Under the pieces are notes generated by a model that was not told where the DNA came from, ran no database searches, and saw nothing but the letters and a program-made list of their open reading frames with translations. A stretch of 31,787 nt of DNA. Origin: JBFKMV01 sp041629655 (GTDB taxonomy: Bacteria > Acidobacteriota > Polarisedimenticolia > Polarisedimenticolales > Polarisedimenticolaceae). This document shows positions 21,306-29,710 of the stretch, in pieces (the stretch's first letter is position 1; every line of letters starts with the position of its first letter). A program made the translations under genes and the position numbers. The stretch spans positions 1 to 31,787 of the forward strand of contig JBFKMV010000038.1 in NCBI GenBank assembly GCA_041629655.1, given 5' to 3'.

Positions 21306-23672
21306 GTGGAAGGCACCCAGGTAACCGACCTCGACCGGATGTACGCCGAGGCCGAGACGTCGTTCGCGCGCTGGGAGGTGGTCAAGGACCTGGTCGACGA
21401 GATGATCGACCTGATGCTGAACTACCGCCAGAGCGGCCACCCCGGCGGCTCGCGCTCCAAGGTCCACCTGACGCTGGCGCTGATGCTGTCGGGTGCGATG
21501 CGCTGGGACATCCTGCGCCCGTGGCGGCCGTTCGGCGACCGCTTCGTGCTCTCGGCCGGGCACACCATCCCGCTGATCTACGCCTGTCTCGCGGTGCTCA
21601 ACGAGGCGATGCGGGCGCGGCACGAGGCCACGGGCGACGAGGCGTTTGCGTTTCCGTTCGACGGCAAGTACGCGCTGACCTGGGAGGACCTCAGGAACCT
21701 GCGCCGCAACAAGGGGCTGCCCGGCCACGCCGAGATGGAGGGCAAGACGCTGTTCCTGAAGTGGAACACCGGGCCCTCGGGACACGGCATGCCCCCGGCG
21801 GCGGGCGAGGCGCTGGCGCTCAAGCGGGCCGGCATGGAGCAGGTCAAGGTCTTTGCCGTCGAGGGCGAGGGCGGCCTGACGCCCGGCGCGAGCCACGAGA
21901 CCAAGAACTCGGCCTGGGGGCTGGGACTCCACAACCTGGTGTTCCTGGTCGACTGGAACGACTTCGGGATCGACGACAACGCCGTCTCGTCGGTGGTGCA
22001 CGGCAACCCGGAATCCTGGTTCGCCCCCTACGGCTGGCGCGTCGACGGGACCGAGCACGGCTCGGAATGGGGACCGGTCACGCGCGTGGTGCTCGAGGCG
22101 GCGCGCGGCGACAATCCCGGGCGCGTACCGTCGATGGGCTGGTTCAAGACCCGCAAGGGCCGCGGCTACCTGAAGTACGACAACAAGTCCCACGGCGCCG
22201 CGCACCCGATGCACAGCGAGCCGTTCTGGACGCTGCGCAAGCAGTTCATGGAGAAGTACGGCGTCGAGTACGAGGGCGTGGACCAGCCGGCCCCCGCCGA
22301 CCCCGCCGAGCAGCGCGCGCAGGCGACGCGGAACTTCCAGGTCGCCCTCGGCGTGCTGCGCCGCGACGAGGGACTGGTGACGTACGTCTCCGACCGGCTG
22401 CGCGAGCTGGCCGGCGCGGTGCCCGACGCGAGCCCCTCGTTCAAGCTCGGCGGCGAGGGCGCCAGGCTCCACGAGGACGAGCGGATCTACGACTTCAAGA
22501 GCTACCCCGAGGCGATGTGGGCCAAGCCGGGCGAAAAACAGCCCAACCGCGCCGCGCTGGCCAAGTGGGGCTCGTGGGTCAACAGCTTTGCGCGCCAGCA
22601 CTACGGACGGCCGTTGTTCCTGGCCTGCGCGGCCGACCTCGCGGACTCGACCAACATCTCCGGCTTCATGAAGGGCTGGGACGACGTCGAGGGCTGGGGC
22701 TGGTACAACCGCGAGACGAACCCCGAGGGCACGCTGCTGCCGCAGCAGATCACCGAGTTCACCAATTCCGGAATCTGCGTCGGCATCGCCTCGGTCAACC
22801 TGGCCGACGATCCGATGCAGGACTGGAACGGATTCTTCTCGGCCTGCTCGACCTACGGCTCGTTCTCGTACCTCAAGTACGGCCCGATGCGGCTGTTCAG
22901 CCAGCTGGCCCAGGACTGCGAGCTCCAGGTCGGCAAGGTGCTCTGGATCGCCGGGCACTCGGGGCCCGAGACCGCCGAGGACAGCCGGACCCACTTCGGC
23001 ATCTTCGCCGTCGGCGTGACGCAGCTGTTCCCCGACGGACACGTGATCGACCTCCACCCCTGGGAGCACAACGAGGTCCCGGTGGTGATCGCGGCGGCGC
23101 TCAAACAGAAGGCGCCGATCGTGGCGCTGCACCTGACGCGGCCCAAGGTCGAGATCCCCGATCGCGAGGCGCTGGGCATGGACTCACACTACGCGGCCGC
23201 CCGCGGGGCCTACCTGATCCGCCCCTACCGCGACGGGCAGCCGCGGATGGGCACCGTGTTCGTGCAGGGCACCTCGACGACCGCCAACCTGGTCAAGATC
23301 CTGCCCGAGCTGGACAAGGCGAAGCTCAACGTCAAGATCGTCGCCGCGATCAGCCCGCAGCTGTTCGCGCTCCAGGACAAGCAGTACCAGGAGCGCGTGG
23401 CCTCGGTCGCCGACCGCTGGGACTCGATGATGATCAGCAACCGCTCGCGCCGCGTCTCGCGGGACTGGATCGAGAACTCGATCGTCGCCGAGTACTCGCT
23501 GACCTCGGACCAGGACGACCGCTGGCGCACCGGCGGCAGCGTCGAGGAGGTCGTGGCCGAGGCGCGGCTCGCGCCCGAGCACCTGCTGGCCGGGATCGAG
23601 CGCTTCGTGCGCGAGCGCGACCGGCGGCTCCGGCGCATCCGCGAGGCGCTCGAGGCGGCCGACCGCGCCTAG
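21306..23672 (+). CDS. Transketolase family enzyme, long variant
   Basis: A 788-residue thiamine diphosphate enzyme, about 120 residues longer than usual transketolases. The GTG start has GGAGGA five bases upstream. The N-terminal PP domain has SGHPGGSRSK (His45), DRFVLSAGH (His86), LPGHAEMEG (His141), TGPSGHGM, and KSHGAAH. The usual GDG metal motif reads GEG at 187-189, with the matching Asn218 in VDWND. The Pyr domain has ACAADLADS, Glu484 in QITEFTNSGI aligning with the catalytic glutamate (E. coli VREFGM), and AGHSGPETAEDSRTH (His551). A C-terminal transketolase domain follows (VFVQGTSTTANLVKILPELD). The fold and catalytic residues indicate an active ketol transferase; the substrate range may differ from pentose phosphate pathway enzymes. 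It is co-transcribed with the aminotransferase. Confidence 0.85.
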   Translation: MEGTQVTDLDRMYAEAETSFARWEVVKDLVDEMIDLMLNYRQSGHPGGSRSKVHLTLALMLSGAMRWDILRPWRPFGDRFVLSAGHTIPLIYACLAVLNEAMRARHEATGDEAFAFPFDGKYALTWEDLRNLRRNKGLPGHAEMEGKTLFLKWNTGPSGHGMPPAAGEALALKRAGMEQVKVFAVEGEGGLTPGASHETKNSAWGLGLHNLVFLVDWNDFGIDDNAVSSVVHGNPESWFAPYGWRVDGTEHGSEWGPVTRVVLEAARGDNPGRVPSMGWFKTRKGRGYLKYDNKSHGAAHPMHSEPFWTLRKQFMEKYGVEYEGVDQPAPADPAEQRAQATRNFQVALGVLRRDEGLVTYVSDRLRELAGAVPDASPSFKLGGEGARLHEDERIYDFKSYPEAMWAKPGEKQPNRAALAKWGSWVNSFARQHYGRPLFLACAADLADSTNISGFMKGWDDVEGWGWYNRETNPEGTLLPQQITEFTNSGICVGIASVNLADDPMQDWNGFFSACSTYGSFSYLKYGPMRLFSQLAQDCELQVGKVLWIAGHSGPETAEDSRTHFGIFAVGVTQLFPDGHVIDLHPWEHNEVPVVIAAALKQKAPIVALHLTRPKVEIPDREALGMDSHYAAARGAYLIRPYRDGQPRMGTVFVQGTSTTANLVKILPELDKAKLNVKIVAAISPQLFALQDKQYQERVASVADRWDSMMISNRSRRVSRDWIENSIVAEYSLTSDQDDRWRTGGSVEEVVAEARLAPEHLLAGIERFVRERDRRLRRIREALEAADRA

Positions 23673-23768
23673 CCCGGCTGCGCCTGCGGACCGGGTGACC
23701 GCAGCGATGCGCCCGCCCCGCGGGGAGAACGTTGTAGCATGGCCCCGGGGGCGATCGCAGAGGGGGTT

Positions 23769-24470
23769 GTGACGCTGCGCCCTGGGGAGAGGTTCCTCGA
23801 GCTGGTCAAGGCCGGTGACGCCGACGGCGTCCGCGCCGCGCTGGCGCGCGACCCCGAGTTGATCCGCGCCCGCGCCGAGACCGGAGTCGGCCCACTGCTG
23901 CTCGCGCTGTACCACGGCCAGGACGCGGTGGCCGAGGTGCTGCGCGCGGCCTCACCCGAGCTGGACCTGTTCGAGTCCGCCGCGATCGGCGACGCCGACC
24001 GCGTCGCGGCGCTGCTCCGCCACGATCCATCCACGATGCGCGCCCACGCTCCCGACGGCTACCATGCGCTGGGCCTGGCTGCGTTCTTCGGCCGCCGCGC
24101 CATCGTCAGCCTGCTGCTCGACGCCGGAGCCGATGTCAACGCCCCCTCGCGCAACGCGATGCAGGTCATGCCGCTGCACAGCGCCGTCGCCTCGCGCAAT
24201 CGCGACGCGGCGACGGAGGTTGTGCGCCTGTTGATCGACCGCGGCGCCGACGTCAACGCCAGCCAGGCCGGCGGTTGGACGCCGCTGCACCAGGCGGCCT
24301 CCGCGGGCTGTCCCGAGCTGGTGCGGCTGTTCCTGGAGCGCGGCGCCGATCCCGGCGCGGCGAGCACGGGAGGCAAGACGCCGGCCGACGTCGCCGCGGA
24401 GCGCGGTCACGCGGAGCTGGCGCAACTCCTCCGCGACCGCTCCGGGGGCAACGACTCGCTGGCGAAGTAG
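23769..24470 (+). CDS. Ankyrin-repeat protein
   Basis: A soluble protein of about 233 residues composed almost wholly of ankyrin repeats. Five to six units are visible, the clearest being GYHALGLAAFFGRRAIVSLLLDAGADVNAP, the next through VMPLHSAVASRNRDAATEVVRLLIDRGADVNAS, then GWTPLHQAASAGCPELVRLFLERGADPGAAS and GKTPADVAAERGHAELAQLL. There is no signal peptide, so it should act by binding another protein in the cytoplasm. Start is uncertain: GTG at 23769 follows AGGGGG closely, while ATG at 23739 is also in frame but overlaps a likely -10 box, TAGCAT (23735-23740). It stands 96 bp after the transketolase. Confidence 0.85.
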   Translation: MTLRPGERFLELVKAGDADGVRAALARDPELIRARAETGVGPLLLALYHGQDAVAEVLRAASPELDLFESAAIGDADRVAALLRHDPSTMRAHAPDGYHALGLAAFFGRRAIVSLLLDAGADVNAPSRNAMQVMPLHSAVASRNRDAATEVVRLLIDRGADVNASQAGGWTPLHQAASAGCPELVRLFLERGADPGAASTGGKTPADVAAERGHAELAQLLRDRSGGNDSLAK

Positions 24471-24480
24471 CGCGACAACG

Positions 24481-24603
24481 TCAGCAACCGTCGCCCCGCG
24501 GAAGGAACGTCGAGGTCACCGAGGTCATCCGCCACTGGCCGGCGCGCTTCTCGTAGGTCGCGGTGTAGGCGCTGGTGTATCGCATTCGATGCGATGCGAT
24601 CAT
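24481..24603 (-). pseudogene. Remnant of a SnoaL/DUF4440-like small protein
   Basis: A minus-strand frame of 40 codons begins at an ATG with a perfect AGGAGG five bases upstream and ends in TGA at 24481. Its body YTATYEKRAGQWRMTSV followed by TSTFLP closely resembles the C-terminal strands of NTF2-like DUF4440/SnoaL proteins, which are normally about 130-160 residues long. Only the start signal and the last third seem to remain, with GCATCGCATCGAATGCGAT repeats at the join. I infer an internal deletion; a genuine mini-protein is possible. Confidence 0.55.
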
Positions 24604-24641
24604 CCGTGCCTCCTGGTGGGAAATGCGAGCGCCGGATCTCT

Positions 24642-27224
24642 ATGGCATACTGGCCGCAAGGCACGGTCAGGTTGACGTTGAAAGACCCACCGCAGCTTCC
24701 ACCGGAGCAGTCGCCCGGGCCGGGCGGTCGCTACGAGGTCCTCGAGGTCCTGGGCGAGGGCGGCATGGGCACCGTGTACCTGGCGCAACAGCACGAGCCC
24801 GTGCGCCGGGAGGTCGCGCTCAAGGTCATCAAGGCCGGCATGGACACCCGCCAGGTGCTCGCCCGGTTCGAGGCCGAACGCCAGGCGCTGGCGCGCATGG
24901 AACACACCAACATCGCGAAGGTCTTCGACGGCGGTGCCTTCACCGACGGCCGGCCGTACTTTGCGATGGAGGTCGTGCGCGGCGTTCCGATCACGAAGCA
25001 CTGCGACCGGCACCAGCTGCCGATCGCGGCACGGCTCGACCTGTTTCTCGACGTTTGCCATGCGGTCCAGCACGCACATCAGAAGGGCATCCTCCACCGT
25101 GACCTGAAGCCGTCCAACGTGCTGGTCGCCGACGTCCAGGGCCGGCCGACGCCCAAGATCATCGATTTCGGGCTGGCCAAGGCGCTCTATTCCGCCTCCG
25201 TCGACGAGACGGCGCTCACCGAGACGGGTTACGTCGTGGGCACTCCCCGCTACATGAGCCCCGAGCAGATCTCCTCCGGCTCGGGCGTCGCGGATACCCG
25301 CAGCGACATTTACTCGCTCGGTGTGCTGCTCTATCTGTTGCTGACGGGCGTCCACCCGCTCGACATCAGCGACCTCGCGACGCCCGGTCTGGTTGAGCTC
25401 GGCCTGCGCCTGCTCCAGTGCGAGCCCGAGAAGCCGAGCGCGCGCGTCGCGTCGCTGGGGGGGCATGCCGTCCCGCTCGCCCGCAACCGGGCCACCACCC
25501 CACGCGCGCTCTGTCGGCAGCTCCGGGGCGATCTCGACTGGATCACCATGAAGTCGCTGGAGCGGGAACCGATGCGGCGCTACGCCTCGGCGTCGGAGCT
25601 GGCGCGCGACATCCTGCGCTGGAAGACGGACGAGCCGGTGATCGCGGGGCCGCCGGACCTGCTCTACCGCACCAAGAAGCTGGTCCGGCGGCACCGCACC
25701 GCGGCGGTGGCGTGTCTGGCGACGCTCGGGGTGCTGATCGTCAGCGTGCCCGCGCTGGCGTGGCTGTACCTGCGGGCCGAGACGAATCGCCAGGCAGCCG
25801 AACTCGAGGCCGAGCGCGCGGAGGCCTCACGGGCGTTCCTGGAGCAGATCCTGTGGCCCGGGGACGCGCAGTCGCGGCACGCCGAGATCCGGCTGGTCGA
25901 CCTGCTGGACAAGGCGGCGACGGAGGTCGACGCGGCCCCCCCGGAGCGCGCCAAGGTGGAGGCCGACGTGCGAGAGACGATCGGTACGGCGTACCGGTTC
26001 CTCGGTCTGTACGAGCGCGCCGAGCACCATCTGGCGAAGGCTCTCGAGCTCTACGAGCGGGAGGTCGGGATGGACTCGGACCAGGCGCTCCAGGTCAAGG
26101 AGCGTCGGGCGCTGATCCAGGAGAACCGGGGAGACTACGCGCAGGCGGGAGTGTCGCTACGCGAGGTGTACGAAGCGCGGCGTGCCCGCCTCGGCGACTC
26201 GGACCCCCGCACGCTGGGCTCGGCCCAGGCACTGGCGATCAACCTCGGACTTCAAGGAAAGGCGACGGAGCGCGAGCAGGTGGTCCGCGAGGCTTTGGCC
26301 GCGTCGCTGAGCGCGCCCGGGACCGGGCGAAGATGGGCGGGACGGTTCCAGCTCCTGCTGGCCGACATCTGCCGCGATCGGGGCGACTACGCGGAGGCGG
26401 AGTCGCTCTACAGGGAAGCCGTGCGGATCGGCCGCGAGGTCGAGTCGACCGGTGAGCAGATCCGGCGCCGCCACATCCTGGCCAACTTCCACCTGTCGAC
26501 CGGACGGGTCGAGGAGGCGGAACAGGTACTCCGCGAGATCCTGCCGCTCGCCGTGGAACGTTACGGCGAGCGGCATCCCCGCGCCCTCGCCGTGCGCAGC
26601 AGCCTGGCCCGCTGCTCCTACGAGCGCGGACAGCCGGACCTCGCGGCCTCGCTGTTCCGGGAGATCCTCGCCGCCCACCGTGAGGCGCTGGGCGAAGACC
26701 ACCCGTACACGCTGAGATCCGCGCTGGGTCTCGCCCGGGCTCTCGCCGCGATGCGACGCCACGGCGAGGCCGAAACGATCCTGAGCAGCGCGCTGGCGCA
26801 CGGCCGGAACGCTCGGGGCGGTGACCGCACGACCGTGCTGCTCCTCGAGCAACTGGGAGCTGTTCTGCTGGAAACGGCGCGATCCGAGGAGGCGCTCGAG
26901 GTGTTGCGGCAAGCCCTCGGCGTCGTCCACGACGCTGCGTTCGAGGGCGCCCAGGAGACGGCGCTGGTCGAGGCTCGCTACGGCGCCGCCTTGCTCGAGG
27001 CCGGGCTGCCCGAGGAAGCGGAGCCGTACCTGCTGTCCGCGCTGCGAGTCCTCGGGCAGCGCCTTCCCGACGATCACCGCTCGGTGCGCGGGGTGCTGCA
27101 GCAGCTCGTGGCGGTTCAGGAGCAAAAAGGGGACCTCGATAGAGCAGAGGAGTATCGCGGGAGGCTCAGCGGCGTCGAGCCTGCCGACACCGCAACCGCA
27201 AATCGACAAAGGAGGCAAAGATGA
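24642..27224 (+). CDS. Second membrane Ser/Thr protein kinase with TPR repeats
   Basis: A kinase of about 860 residues. The catalytic domain (about 31-330) has GEGGMGTVY, VALK Lys61, HRDLKPSN with Asp154 and Asn159, DFG at 175-177, GTPRYMSPEQ and SDIYSLGVLLY. A membrane helix lies at about 356-380 (TLGVLIVSVPALAWLYL) followed by a coiled stretch (AELEAERAEASRAFLEQIL) and then TPR repeats to the C-terminus (RAEHHLAKALELYEREVG, EAESLYREAVRIGREV). Unlike the first kinase it lacks the long helical N-terminus. The start is uncertain: ATG 24642 has no Shine-Dalgarno, ATG 24594 and TTG 24672 are in frame. It overlaps the following small gene by 4 bp, so the two products should be made together. Confidence 0.92.
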   Translation: MAYWPQGTVRLTLKDPPQLPPEQSPGPGGRYEVLEVLGEGGMGTVYLAQQHEPVRREVALKVIKAGMDTRQVLARFEAERQALARMEHTNIAKVFDGGAFTDGRPYFAMEVVRGVPITKHCDRHQLPIAARLDLFLDVCHAVQHAHQKGILHRDLKPSNVLVADVQGRPTPKIIDFGLAKALYSASVDETALTETGYVVGTPRYMSPEQISSGSGVADTRSDIYSLGVLLYLLLTGVHPLDISDLATPGLVELGLRLLQCEPEKPSARVASLGGHAVPLARNRATTPRALCRQLRGDLDWITMKSLEREPMRRYASASELARDILRWKTDEPVIAGPPDLLYRTKKLVRRHRTAAVACLATLGVLIVSVPALAWLYLRAETNRQAAELEAERAEASRAFLEQILWPGDAQSRHAEIRLVDLLDKAATEVDAAPPERAKVEADVRETIGTAYRFLGLYERAEHHLAKALELYEREVGMDSDQALQVKERRALIQENRGDYAQAGVSLREVYEARRARLGDSDPRTLGSAQALAINLGLQGKATEREQVVREALAASLSAPGTGRRWAGRFQLLLADICRDRGDYAEAESLYREAVRIGREVESTGEQIRRRHILANFHLSTGRVEEAEQVLREILPLAVERYGERHPRALAVRSSLARCSYERGQPDLAASLFREILAAHREALGEDHPYTLRSALGLARALAAMRRHGEAETILSSALAHGRNARGGDRTTVLLLEQLGAVLLETARSEEALEVLRQALGVVHDAAFEGAQETALVEARYGAALLEAGLPEEAEPYLLSALRVLGQRLPDDHRSVRGVLQQLVAVQEQKGDLDRAEEYRGRLSGVEPADTATANRQRRQR

Positions 27225-27673
27225 CCGACACGGGGAAGTTGAAAGAGACCGTCAATCTGCCCCCCAATACCAGCGTGCGGCTCAAGGTCACCTCGGACCT
27301 GGTGAAGGAGCAGCAGCTTCACAAGCAGGGAACGAAGGGGTACGAGACGCCCCCGGACTACTTCCACAAAACGGTGGTGACGTTCCCGGTCGGCCAGTTC
27401 GCGCTCGAGTTCGTCACCCCGCAGCCCGCCACGGACAGGCCGCTCACCTACGGCGACATCGTCTTCAACACCGGAAGCGGGGGCGACTTCCAGGTCGAGG
27501 TGTTCGAAAGGAAGGGCAGCACGGGCAGCTTCACCCCGATCCGCGTGAAGGCCACGAGCGGGACGAACAAGCGCGAGGTGCGTGCCGACGGCCATCCCCA
27601 GGGCCCCCCGCCCACGGTCGGCACGGGCCTGGGCCTCGACTGGGACGACACGGTGCTGGATTTCTCCTGGTAG
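27221..27673 (+). CDS. Small protein of unknown function coupled to the kinase
   Basis: A 150-residue protein that I cannot assign to a family. Its ATG overlaps the kinase stop (ATGA) and GGAGG lies five bases upstream, so it is a real, coupled gene. The sequence alternates short hydrophobic stretches with polar turns (VNLPPNTSVRLKVTSDLV, HKTVVTFPVGQFALEFVTP, GGDFQVEVFERKG), suggesting an all-beta sandwich. It ends in an acidic, tryptophan-containing tail (LGLDWDDTVLDFSW) after a Pro/Gly linker. There is no signal peptide or membrane helix. Several Ser/Thr residues cluster in GSTGSFTPIRVKATSGTNK. I infer a partner or substrate of the kinase. Confidence 0.75.
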   Translation: MTDTGKLKETVNLPPNTSVRLKVTSDLVKEQQLHKQGTKGYETPPDYFHKTVVTFPVGQFALEFVTPQPATDRPLTYGDIVFNTGSGGDFQVEVFERKGSTGSFTPIRVKATSGTNKREVRADGHPQGPPPTVGTGLGLDWDDTVLDFSW

Positions 27674-28088
27674 GCGCCCGCGGAAGCCGGAGAGCCAGCC
27701 TGCCGATGGCGGAGCCGAGGATCGCCACCGCGACCATCCCCGCCACCATCGGGTGGCTGCTGCGCCGCGTCCCACACGGGCCTCACGACCCCGGGCTGAA
27801 CACCTCGATCGTCACCGTTTCCGTGGCGCTCTTCTGGCACTGGTAGGTGCGGCCGCGCGGCGATCCGGTGGTTGTCGTCCATGACCAACCTCCTCAAAGC
27901 TCGTTGCGGTTCGCTGAGATGTACGCGGGCGAGCCTGTTGGCGTCCGAGGATCGATGTTGGCGCTAGAATCCGACAATACGGCTGTGATGTCAACCTGTT
28001 GATCTTGAAGAAGGCCGATCGAACGAGCGTCGCGGACGCCGAGGCGCCGCTTCGGCAAAGCTACCGGAAGGCGTCGTCGCCGCGTCGC
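27674..28088. other. Gap without an intact gene; traces of decayed minus-strand frames
   Basis: No convincing intact gene lies in these 415 bases. On the minus strand an ATG at 27882 has a perfect AGGAGG six bases upstream, but its frame soon turns into unlikely sequence. The neighbouring frame reads RGRTYQCQKSATETVTIEVF and stops at 27783; past that stop the same frame gives MVAGMVAVAILGSAIGRL, which looks like a membrane helix (27749 downward). This is consistent with a small gene broken by a frameshift and a stop. Confidence 0.45.
27965..27994 (-). promoter_or_regulatory. Possible promoter in the gap before the broken small gene
   Basis: The minus strand has a perfect TTGACA at 27994-27989. 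The region 17-18 bases downstream reads GATTCTA, a weak -10. It would transcribe toward the AGGAGG-ATG at 27882. The plus strand of the same spot reads TAGAAT (27965-27970), a better -10 but with no -35 and no gene downstream. Confidence 0.3.
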
Positions 28089-28721
28089 TCAGCCCCCGTG
28101 CTTGCCCACCACCACGCGCGCCGGCCGGATCACGTGCTCCCCGAGCCGGTAGCCCGCCTGGAGCGTGCGCAGCACCTTGCCGTCGGCGGCCGGGTCGTCG
28201 ACCGGCTCGACGTGCATCGCGTCGGCCTCGGTGGGGTCGAACTCCTGTCCCGCGGGGTCGAGCGGCTCGACGCCCTGGCGGCCGAGCGCGGCCAGGAAGC
28301 GGTCGCGGGCCATCGCGACGCCGTCGGCCAGCGGCTTGGCCTCGGGGACGCCGTCGACGTGGCTCAGCGCGAGGTCGAGGTCGTCGACGGTGGCCAGCAG
28401 GTCCTGGAGCAGGCTGCCGAAGGTCTGCTCGACCCGGCGGTCGACGTCGCGCGTGAGGCGCTGCCGCACCTGCTCCTGCTCCTCGCGGAAGCGCTTGTGC
28501 GCCTCGATGTACTCGAGCAGCTTGGCTTCGGCGGCCTCGGCGCGCTGGCGGTACTCGTCGACGATCGTGGGCTGGGTCGAGGGCACGCCGGCCTCCTCGC
28601 CCTCGTCGTCGGACTCGTCCGGCGTGGCCCAGTGCCGGCGGTCCTGGACCTTGAAGCTCGCCGGCTCCTGCTCGGCCCGCTCCCCGTTGTCCTTGCGCTT
28701 CCGGTCCTTCACCTTCTCCAT
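28089..28721 (-). CDS. grpE: Nucleotide exchange factor for DnaK
   Basis: A 210-residue GrpE, which releases ADP from DnaK. A charged N-terminal tail (KVKDRKRKDNGERAEQEP) leads into the long dimerising helix (about 55-110, YRQRAEAAEAKLLEYIEAHKRFREEQEQ). The C-terminal beta domain carries the family signature GQEFDPTEADAMHVEP, then GKVLRTLQAGYRLGEHVIRPARVVV. It is slightly longer than usual because of the tail. GGAGG precedes the ATG. It lies 37 bp after htpX and is the last gene of the chaperone cluster here; dnaK and dnaJ are not next to it. Confidence 0.94.
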   Translation of the reverse strand: MEKVKDRKRKDNGERAEQEPASFKVQDRRHWATPDESDDEGEEAGVPSTQPTIVDEYRQRAEAAEAKLLEYIEAHKRFREEQEQVRQRLTRDVDRRVEQTFGSLLQDLLATVDDLDLALSHVDGVPEAKPLADGVAMARDRFLAALGRQGVEPLDPAGQEFDPTEADAMHVEPVDDPAADGKVLRTLQAGYRLGEHVIRPARVVVGKHGG

Positions 28722-28758
28722 CCTCGCTCTTCGCCTCCGTGTGTCGCGGGTCGCCCGC

Positions 28759-29601
28759 TCAGCGGCCGAGCAGCCTCTTGATTCGCTCCTCGGCCGGCGG
28801 GTGCGTGCTGAACAGGCTCATCAGCCCGCCGCCGCTCAGCGGGGCCATGATGAACATGTGGCTGGTCGCCGGCGTGGCCTGGGTCGGCACGCGCTTGGCG
28901 TAGCCGGACAGCTTGCCCAGTGCGCTGGCCAGGCCGTACGGGTTGCCGGCGATCCTGGCGCCGGTCGCGTCGGCCGCGTACTCGCGCGAGCGCGAGACCG
29001 CCATCCGGATCACCAGCGCGGCGATCGGCGCCAGGATCGCCATGAACAGCAGGCCGAACACGTTGCCGCCGTCGCGGCCGCGCCCGCCGATCCCGAAGAT
29101 CGCCGCCCAGCGCGCCATGCCGGCCAGCATCGTGACCGCGCCGGCGATCGTGGCCGCGATCGACGAGATCAGGATGTCGCGGTTCTTGACGTGGGCCAGC
29201 TCGTGGGCGATCACGCCCTCCAGCTCCTCGTCGTTCATCAGCTCCAGCAGCCCGCTGGTCGCCGCGACCGCGGCGTGCTTGGGGTTGCGCCCGGTGGCGA
29301 AGGCGTTCGGCGCCGGCTGGGGCAGCACGAACAGCTTGGGCATCGGCAGCCCGGCGCGGGCGACCAGGTTCTCGGTGATCGCGAACAGGCGCGGCGCCTC
29401 CTCGCGCGTCACCGGGCGGGCCCGGTACATCGCCAGCACGATCTTGTCCGAGAACCAGTACGAGCCGAAGTTCATCACCGCGGCCAGCCCCAGCGCGATC
29501 AGCATCCCGGTGCGGCCGCCCAGCAGCTGCCCGCAGACCAGGATCAGCCCGGTCAGCAGGCCCAGCAGCAGGGTCGTCTTGAAGTAGTTCGTGGTCGTCA
29601 T
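28759..29601 (-). CDS. htpX: Membrane zinc metalloprotease HtpX
   Basis: A 280-residue M48 protease that degrades damaged inner-membrane proteins. Two N-terminal helices (TTLLLGLLTGLILVCGQLL, MLIALGLAAVMNFGSYWF) are followed by the catalytic motif HELAH (His133, Glu134, His137) and the third zinc ligand Glu207 in SREYAADATGA. Two more helices lie between them (ISSIAATIAGAVTMLAG, LLFMAILAPIAALVI). The C-terminal FSTHPPAEERIKRL is the typical end. Length fits the family (about 280-300). GGAG precedes the ATG. It lies between hsp20 and grpE, consistent with control by heat or envelope stress. Confidence 0.96.
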   Translation of the reverse strand: MTTTNYFKTTLLLGLLTGLILVCGQLLGGRTGMLIALGLAAVMNFGSYWFSDKIVLAMYRARPVTREEAPRLFAITENLVARAGLPMPKLFVLPQPAPNAFATGRNPKHAAVAATSGLLELMNDEELEGVIAHELAHVKNRDILISSIAATIAGAVTMLAGMARWAAIFGIGGRGRDGGNVFGLLFMAILAPIAALVIRMAVSRSREYAADATGARIAGNPYGLASALGKLSGYAKRVPTQATPATSHMFIMAPLSGGGLMSLFSTHPPAEERIKRLLGR

Positions 29602-29661
29602 GACCGCTCCTCACCACGGCGCCGGTGCGGGCAATCGCCGCGCGACGGCACCGCTACGTCG

Positions 29662-29667
29662 ATTCTA
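29662..29667 (-). promoter_or_regulatory. Candidate -10 box for htpX
   Basis: The minus strand reads TAGAAT (five of six consensus bases) in the 109-bp gap between hsp20 and htpX, about 60 bases before the htpX start. The -35 region is GC-rich without a TTGACA-like match. Confidence 0.4.
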
Positions 29668-29710
29668 ACAAGCGGGAAGTGTCGCCGCCGGGACCGGCGG
29701 TGCGGCCGGT

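Noticed and set aside
22700..22850. Apparent loss of the transketolase catalytic glutamate
   Set aside because: A first alignment to REQNM-type motifs suggested the Glu was missing, but alignment to the E. coli VREFGM form places Glu484 (ITEF) at the catalytic position, supported by the downstream AGHS and EDSRTH segments.
27675..27846. Plus-strand small frame beginning MAEPRIATATIPATIGWLL after the orphan gene
   Set aside because: No good ribosome site, and the minus strand of the same stretch shows more gene-like sequence and start signals.
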